A DNA stretch of 64,000 bases from Pseudomonas asplenii. Its GTDB lineage: Bacteria; Pseudomonadota; Gammaproteobacteria; Pseudomonadales; Pseudomonadaceae. The stretch covers positions 4,650,001 through 4,714,000 of the forward strand of contig NZ_LT629777.1 of the NCBI RefSeq assembly GCF_900105475.1. Direction: 5' to 3'. The notes beneath the pieces are model-generated. The model searched no databases. It saw only the letters and a program-made list of their open reading frames with translations, and was not told the origin of the DNA. Positions 61,501 through 64,000 of the stretch are shown here, in pieces. Within the stretch, counting starts at the first letter, position 1; each line of letters starts with the position of its first letter. A program made the position numbers and the translations under genes.

Positions 61501-64000
61501 GCGATGCAGGCGACTCCGGCCACCTGGCAAATGCTGGTCAACAGTGGCTGGACCGGCAAGCAGGACCTGCGGATCTTCTGCGGTGGCGAAGCCCTGCCGC
61601 GCAACCTGGCCCGCGAGCTGCTGGCGCGCAGCCGTGAGTTGTGGAACCTCTACGGTCCGACGGAGGCGACGATCTGGGCCTGTGTCGCGCGCGTCGATGA
61701 ACACGGCGATTCGGCCATGGTGCCGATCGGCAAACCGATGGACAACACGCGGCTCTACCTGCTGGACGACAACCGGCAGCCGGTGCCGCTGGGCGTCGCG
61801 GGCGAGCTGTACATCGGAGGAGTGCAAGTGGCCCGCGGCTACCTGAACCGCGACGACCTGACCGCCGAACGTTTCCTCGACGACCCGTTCAATGACGGGC
61901 GCATGTACCGTACCGGCGACCTGGCGCGCTACCTGGCGGATGGCACGGTCGAATACCTGGGGCGTAACGACGACCAGGTGAAGATTCGCGGTTTCCGCAT
62001 CGAACTGGGCGAAATCGAGGCCCGTCTCGCCACGTATCCCGGGATCAAGGATTGTGTGGTGGTGGCGCGCGAAGACAACCCGGGTGAGAAACGCCTGGCG
62101 GCCTATTTCACGCCACGCCAGCCGCAAAATGTGCTGGAGATTCAGGACCTGCGCGAGCATCTGCAAGGCGCGCTGCCGGAGTACATGATCCCGACGGCTT
62201 ACCTGCAACTCGAAGCGTTGCCGTTGACGCCCAACTGCAAAGTCGACCGCAAGGCACTGCCGGCACCGGACGGCTCGGCATTCAGCCGCGAATACGAGGC
62301 GCCGCAAGGCCTGACCGAAGAGCGCCTGGCCGCCATCTGGGCCGACTTGCTCAAGGTCGAGCGGGTGGGGCGCAACGATCATTTCTTCGAGCTGGGAGGG
62401 CATTCACTGTTGGCGGTCACGCTGATCGAGCGGATGCGTCAAGCCGGTCTGGGCGCCGATGTCCGTGTGCTGCTCGGCCAGCCGACCTTGGCGGCGCTGG
62501 CAGCGGCAGTCGGTGGCAGTAGCGAAGTCGAGGTACCGGCCAATCTGATTCCCGAGGATTGTGAGTACATCACCCCAGAGCTGTTGCCGCTGGTCAGCCT
62601 GACCCAGGCGCAGATCGACCGGGTGGTGGCGAACGTGCCGGGCGGTGCAGCGAACGTGCAGGATATCTATCCGTTGTCGCCGTTGCAGGAGGGCATCCTG
62701 TTCCATCACCTGTCCGCCGGTGAAGGTGACCCCTATGTACTGCAATCGCAGTTCAGCTTCGACAGCCACAGCCGTTTGGACGACTTCATCCAGGCACTGC
62801 AACGTGTGATAGAGCGCCACGATGTGCTGCGTACATCGATCGCCTGGGAAGGGCTTGAGGCACCGTTGCAAGTGGTCTGGCGTCATGCGCGGCTGGAGGT
62901 CGAGACACTCGGGCTCGACCCGCGCGACGGAGCGCTGTCGGCGCAACTGCTGCAACGCTTCGCGCCGACGCACTACCGCCTCGATTTGCAACAGGCACCG
63001 TTGCTGCACCTGGCCGTCAGTGAAGAGGCGTCTGGCGGGCGTTGGGTGGGGATCTTGCTGTTCCATCATATCGCTATCGACCACACCACCCTCGCGGTGG
63101 TGCAACAGGAAATGCAGGCGTTCCTGCGTGGCCAGGCGGAGTCGCTGGCACCGGCCGTACCGTATCGCAACTATGTGGCCCAGGCGCGCCTGGGTATCAG
63201 CCAGCAGGAGCATGAAGCGTTCTTCCGCACGATGCTCGGCGATGTCGATGAGCCGACCCTGCCGTTCGAACAGCAGGAGATTCGTGGCACGGAGCAGGCG
63301 ATCACCGAGGCTCATCTGGGCCTGACCGCAGATCTGTCCCGACGCCTGCGTCTTCGAGCCCGGCAGGCCGGTGTCAGCCCGGCGAGCCTGGCGCACCTGG
63401 CTTGGGGGCTGGTACTGGGACGGTTGTGTCAGCGCGAAAAAGTGGTGTTCGGCACCGTGTTGCTGGGCCGGATGCAAGGCGGCGAGGGTGCCGAGCGGGC
63501 ACTGGGGATGTTCATCAACACCTTGCCACTCCGTCTGGACCTGGGCGAACTGGACACCCGGGCCGCGCTCAAGGCCGCCCATGGCCGCTTGACCGCGCTG
63601 CTTGGCCATGAGCATGCCTCCCTGGCGTTGGCTCAGCGTTGCAGCGGGGTACCGGCCCCGACGCCACTGTTCAGCACCTTGCTCAACTATCGCCATGGTG
63701 GCGGTGAAGTCAGCCAGCAGGTCCTCGATACCTGGCAGGGTATCGAAAGCCAGGGCGGGGCCGAGCGTACCAACTATCCGCTGACCCTGTCGGTGGACGA
63801 TGACGGCGTGGGCTTCAGCCTGACCGCTCAGGCGGTTGCCGGTATCGATGCACGGCGTGTCTGCGGCTATATGCAGGCGGCGCTGGAAAGTCTGGCCGGT
63901 GCCCTGGAACAGCGTGCAGACATTCCGTTGGCACGGCTGTCGGTGCTGCCGGTGACGGAGCTTGAGCAGTTGTTGTTCGGGCTCAACGACACCGCGCTGG
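49417..64000 (+). CDS. NRPS, modules 6-10 of the peptin line (Ala-Ala-Val-Gly-...), 3' end cut by window
   Basis: Second peptin synthetase, 4861 residues visible, open to the right edge. It starts with a TubC-type docking domain (about 1-52), then four complete E/C-A-T modules and one E/C domain. Codes: module 6 DLYNNALTYK (Ala, T Ser1098), module 7 same (Ala, Ser2171), module 8 DALWIGGTFK (Val, Ser3247), module 9 DILQFGLIWK (Gly, Ser4330). All five condensation domains carry the dual E/C signature (HHIAAQQGD, HHLTAEQGD, HHLAAEQGD, HHISAERGD, HHLSAGEGD). Module 10 breaks off in the C-A linker, which reads LLFGLNDTAL, like that before the module 6 Ala domain, so another Ala is likely. The GTG at 49417 overlaps the upstream stop (GTGA) and follows TGGAG; a second GTG at 49423 is possible. 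Translation is probably coupled. Confidence 0.93.
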   Translation, partial: MSVIELLSILKEKDVQLSVKGDQLVVSGKRQSLTEPAVLAMLRENKAALIELINAGGYSSAKAGQVEIPEPAIPLGCERISADMLPLVKLDQAAIEHIVATVPGGVGNVQDIYPLAPLQEGILYHHIAAQQGDPYVLQTQFAFASRARFDEFTSALQKVVDRHDILRTSVIWEGLDEPVQVVWRQARLALAEIDIDPVVGSATEQLRQRFDPRHYRLDISQAPLLRLAYAEDPLTRRISAMLLFHHIAIDHAALEGVQHEIHAHLHGQAQALEAPIPYRNYVAQARLGVSQQEHETFFREMLGDVDEPSLPFGLQDVRGDGHGIDEATHPLPAELSRRLRAQARQQGVSVASLHHLAWATVLGRLCGRDDVVFGTVLLGRMRSEGGGHRALGMFINTLPLRVAVGEQGVRAGVKATHARLTALLGHEHAPLALAQRCSGVAAPTPLFSALLNYRHSSAEAVSGEAVQLWEGIEVLGGEERTNYPLILSLDDLGEGFSLNVQAVAGIGAQRVCGYMQMALEQLAQALEQAPDARLDSLSILPANEREQLLFGLNDTALEYPQAQTIHGLFEAQVASAPDALAVVHEDRKLSYRELNEQANRLAHALRKQGVQPDSRVGICVERGSEMVVGLLAILKAGGAYVPLDPAYPAERIAYMLQDSAPAVVLAQNATRELLAGVSVPVINLDQGTWQDESVQNPQVPGLTSAHLAYLIYTSGSTGLPKGVMIEHRNTVNFLTWAHTAFDNAALDKTLFSTSLNFDLAVYECFAPLTCGGSIEVVKNVLELQHGEHDIGLINTVPSALKALLEVDGLPKTVHTVNVAGEALKRSLVESLFEKTDVQRLCNLYGPSETTTYSSWVAMDREEGFAPHIGKPVGNTQFYLLDEQQQPVPMGVPGEIYIGGAGVARGYLNRDDLTAERFLQDPFSQDKTARMYRTGDLGRYLADGNIEYLGRNDDQVKIRGFRIELGEIDARLAKHPAIHEAVVTAREDVPGDKRLVAYYTLAEGHTSVDIDSLRRHLQEKLPEYMVPAIYVALEKLPLTPNGKLDRKALPAPDLDAVVSRGYEAPQSETEIILARIWADLLKIERVGRHDHFFELGGHSLLAVSLIGHMRQAGLSVDVQVLFSQPTLAALANAVGGGREIVVPANAISADCQRITPDLLPLISLDQATIDHIVASVPGGVANIQDIYPLAPLQEGILYHHLTAEQGDPYVLHALFTVTDRERLDAFAQALQQVIDRHDILRTAVLWQGLAEPVQVVLRQARLHREVLELDPRLGDVASQLKERFDTRHSQLDVTQAPLMQLVFAEDEGQRRWVAMLRFHHMALDHTALEVVRDEIQAHLLGQAAQLGSPVPYRNYVAQARLGVSQQEHESFFREMLGDIDEPTLPFDLQDVQGNGHAVEEASRALSPSLSLRLRARARQLGVSAASLHHLAWAQVVGQVSGKQDVVFGTVLMGRMQGGEGADRALGMFINTLPLRVSLGGQGVRAGVKATHAWLTALLGHEHASLALAQRCSGVAAPAPLFSALLNYRHSAVGSVSEQALHAWQGIDSLGSEERTNYPLTLNIDDLGDGFSLNAQVSAEVGAMRVCAYMEAALEQLLDALEQDSEAPLSGLSILPAAEREQLLVGFNDTALEYPQTQTIHGLFEAQVVRTPDALAVIHEGRKLSYRELNEQSNRLAHALRKQGVQPDSRVGICVERGSEMVVGLLAILKAGGAYVPLDPAYPAERIAYMLQDSAPAVVLAQTATQELLAGVSVPVINLDQGTWQDESVQNPQVPGLTSAHLAYLIYTSGSTGLPKGVMIEHRNTVNFLTWAHTAFDNAALDKTLFSTSLNFDLAVYECFAPLTSGGSIEVVKNVLELQHGEHDIGLINTVPSALKALLEVDGLPKTVHTVNVAGEALKRSLVESLFEKTGVQRLCNLYGPSETTTYSSWVAMDREDGFAPHIGKPVGNTQFYLLDEHQQPVPLGVPGEIYIGGAGVARGYLNRDDLTAERFLPDPFSQNTTARMYRTGDLGRYLADGNIEYLGRNDDQVKIRGFRIELGEIDARLAKHPAIHEAVVTAREDVPGDKRLVAYYTLAEGHTSVEIDSLRRHLQEKLPEYMVPAIYVALEKLPLTPNGKLDRKALPAPQGSALVSLGYEAPQGETETLIATLWQELLGVPQVGRHDHFFELGGHSLLAVSLIGRMRQVGLSADVRVLFSQPTLAALTAAVGGGREIVVPANAIPAGCEHITPDLLPLISLDQAAIDRIVASVPGGAANVQDIYPLAPLQEGILYHHLAAEQGDPYVLQTQFAFADRERLDAFVQALQSVIDRHDILRTGVVWEALESPVQVVWRQARLHLEALELDPSAGDIGAQLHSRFDPRHYRLEIGQAPLMRVAYAEDPLNSRIIAILLFHHMALDHTALEVVRDEMQAWLLGETETLAVPVSYRNYVAQARLGVSQAEHEAFFREMLGEVEEPTLPFGLQDVQGDGRDIEESSLALDRPLALRLRTQARRLGVSAASLHHLAWAQLLGQVSGRQDVVFGTVLMGRMQGGEGAERALGMFINTLPLRVAVGEQGVSAGVKATHARLTALLGHEHASLALAQRCSGVAAPTPLFSALLNYRHSAVGSVSEQAVQAWQGIQTLGGEERTNYPLILNVDDLGEDFSLSVQAVAGIGAQRVCGYMQTVLIHLVEALEQAPQTPLSELSILPAAEREQLLVGFNASQRDYPRTQTVHGLFEALVRQHPEACAAIHDGVSLSYADLNTRANRLARHLRDLGVQPGDSVAILLERSHDLLVSQLAALKCAAVYVPLDINAPIERQAFMIEDSQAKTLLTHSQVALATSAQRVELDRLDLSHLDQADLGLVQSSESVAYIMYTSGSTGTPKGVLVPHRAISRLVLNNGYADFNAQDRVAFASNPAFDASTLDVWAPLLNGGCVVVIGQDDLLTPVNFQRLLLEHSVTVLWMTAGLFHQYASGLGEAFSRLRYLIVGGDVLDPAVIARVLAHSAPEHLLNGYGPTEATTFSATYEITAVGNGAIPIGRPVGNTRLYVLDAQGQLVPQGVEGELYIGGQGVALGYLNRDDLTEEKFVADPFSQEPNARLYRTGDLVRWRADGNLDYLGRNDAQVKIRGFRVELGEIEARLAEHAEVQDAVVLCREDEPGNKRLVAYFTARESETVLEIESLRDHLQGALPEYMVPAAYVQLDALPLTANGKLDRKALPVPDAQALISRGYEAPQGEVESLLASIWAEVLKVEQVGRHDHFFELGGHSLLAVSLIERMRQAGLSADVRVLFSQPTLAALAAAVGSGREIRVPANIIPADCEQITPAMLPLISLDQAAIERIVATVPGGVANVQDIYALAPLQAGILYHHISAERGDPYLLQAQFAFDNLARLDDFVTALQFVIQRHDILRTALVWEGLDEPVQVVWRQAALVRESLEVDPQNGDVAAQLHQRFDARHNRLDIRQAPMLHLIQAWDEPNQRWLAMLLFHHLAMDHTAMEVLQHEMQAYLLGQQAQLGTPIPYRNYVAQARLGVSQEEHERFFRERLGDIDEPTLPFGLQQVQGDGQGIEEAHLAVGVALGQRLRVQARQAGVSVASLVHLAWATVLGRVSARDDVVFGTVLMGRMEGGEGADRALGMFINTLPLRVALGGRSAREGVRTTHAELTALLGHEHASLALAQRCSGVAAPTPLFSALLNYRHSSLTVTEQAQSAWQGMQSLSGEERTNYPLTLNVDDLGEDLLLTAQTAPVIAAKRICVYMQQALLSLVEALEQGSATPLQTLPVLPDEERQLLLEGFNATTVDYPLDLPLHALFEARVAKCGDSVAVVDEQGSLSYEALNRQANRIAHRLIELGVGPDDRVAICVDRSVQMLAGLLGILKAGAAYVPLDPYFPRDRLTYMLESSAPAAILTQQALQSFLPTGSVPVLLLDPELAAREGFHAQSEQNPAPADLRNALHPEHLAYVIYTSGSTGLPKGVQISHRALSNFLHAMGRELGLAPQDRLLAVTTISFDIAALELYLTLVNGACVVLASREATVDALHLQRLLDEQRITAMQATPATWQMLVNSGWTGKQDLRIFCGGEALPRNLARELLARSRELWNLYGPTEATIWACVARVDEHGDSAMVPIGKPMDNTRLYLLDDNRQPVPLGVAGELYIGGVQVARGYLNRDDLTAERFLDDPFNDGRMYRTGDLARYLADGTVEYLGRNDDQVKIRGFRIELGEIEARLATYPGIKDCVVVAREDNPGEKRLAAYFTPRQPQNVLEIQDLREHLQGALPEYMIPTAYLQLEALPLTPNCKVDRKALPAPDGSAFSREYEAPQGLTEERLAAIWADLLKVERVGRNDHFFELGGHSLLAVTLIERMRQAGLGADVRVLLGQPTLAALAAAVGGSSEVEVPANLIPEDCEYITPELLPLVSLTQAQIDRVVANVPGGAANVQDIYPLSPLQEGILFHHLSAGEGDPYVLQSQFSFDSHSRLDDFIQALQRVIERHDVLRTSIAWEGLEAPLQVVWRHARLEVETLGLDPRDGALSAQLLQRFAPTHYRLDLQQAPLLHLAVSEEASGGRWVGILLFHHIAIDHTTLAVVQQEMQAFLRGQAESLAPAVPYRNYVAQARLGISQQEHEAFFRTMLGDVDEPTLPFEQQEIRGTEQAITEAHLGLTADLSRRLRLRARQAGVSPASLAHLAWGLVLGRLCQREKVVFGTVLLGRMQGGEGAERALGMFINTLPLRLDLGELDTRAALKAAHGRLTALLGHEHASLALAQRCSGVPAPTPLFSTLLNYRHGGGEVSQQVLDTWQGIESQGGAERTNYPLTLSVDDDGVGFSLTAQAVAGIDARRVCGYMQAALESLAGALEQRADIPLARLSVLPVTELEQLLFGLNDTAL
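51071..52575 (+). repeat. Ala adenylation block, copy 3 (peptin module 6)
   Basis: Near-identical to the module 4, 5 and 7 blocks, although it lies in a different gene. Its linker start (LLFGLNDTAL) differs from the others (LLVGFNDTAL) and is shared with the module 10 linker at the window edge. Confidence 0.87.
54290..55795 (+). repeat. Ala adenylation block, copy 4 (peptin module 7)
   Basis: Near-identical to the other three blocks. The short segment LPKTVHTVNVAGEALKRSL is shared with copy 3, whereas copies 1 and 2 read LPGSVHTVNVAGEALKRSL, giving a mosaic pattern typical of gene conversion. Confidence 0.87.

Noticed and set aside
1..64000. CRISPR arrays, insertion sequences, rRNA or prophage
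   Set aside because: No regularly spaced short repeats, transposase motifs, rRNA-like stretches or phage genes were seen. The only strong repeats are homologous NRPS modules and the duplicated carrier domain.

Overview
The window is the core of a Pseudomonas lipopeptide locus. It holds two divergent non-ribosomal peptide synthetase (NRPS) assembly lines that flank a roughly 10-kb island of tailoring, export and control functions. Both synthetase systems run off the window edges. High GC, homologues of syrB1, syrB2, syrC, syrP and syrD that match the Syr proteins closely as far as I recall them, and three copies of a syr-syp-box-like palindrome point to a plant- or soil-associated Pseudomonas. 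It would be a strain making both a short chlorinated 'mycin' and a long 'peptin'. I can place it at genus level only.

Left part, minus strand (1-22956). A five-module synthetase (6814-22956) starts with a fatty-acyl starter condensation domain. Its adenylation codes read Ser, Dab, Dab, Hse (tentative) and Orn (tentative). An overlapping second gene (1-6821, cut by the window edge) adds two Thr modules, the first with an unusual tandem pair of condensation domains. With dual E/C domains after positions 2 and 4, the predicted start is acyl-Ser-D-Dab-Dab-D-Hse-Orn-Thr-Thr. This agrees with syringostatin-type members of the syringomycin family, where the last two would be allo-Thr and Dhb and the missing residues would be 3-OH-Asp and 4-Cl-Thr.

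Centre (22957-33316). Rightward from the shared control region lie a cupin/JmjC-like protein and an MFS exporter, translationally coupled and closed by a strong terminator. Leftward from a second control region runs the 4-chlorothreonine cassette: syrB1-like (A-T-T, with duplicated carrier domains), syrB2-like halogenase and syrC-like aminoacyl transferase. Rightward from the same region run a syrP-like Asp beta-hydroxylase and a syrD-like ABC exporter.

Right part, plus strand (33317-64000). A five-module synthetase (33317-49420) with its own starter C domain has codes Thr (probably giving Dhb), Pro, Leu, Ala, Ala. It overlaps by 4 nt with a second synthetase (49417 to beyond 64000). That second gene opens with a TubC-type docking domain and continues Ala, Ala, Val, Gly and the C domain of a tenth module. 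The predicted start, acyl-Dhb-Pro-Leu-Ala-Ala-Ala-Ala-Val-Gly, is of syringopeptin type and, as far as I recall, closest to the nunapeptin/thanapeptin group.

How it works together: the halogenase cassette and hydroxylase should serve the final modules of the mycin line, which lie off the left edge. However, the hydroxylase and exporter genes are co-oriented with the peptin synthetases, so both products are probably co-regulated through SalA/SyrF-type regulators acting at the palindromes. No thioesterase, no LuxR regulator, and no RNA gene, insertion sequence or CRISPR array is visible here.
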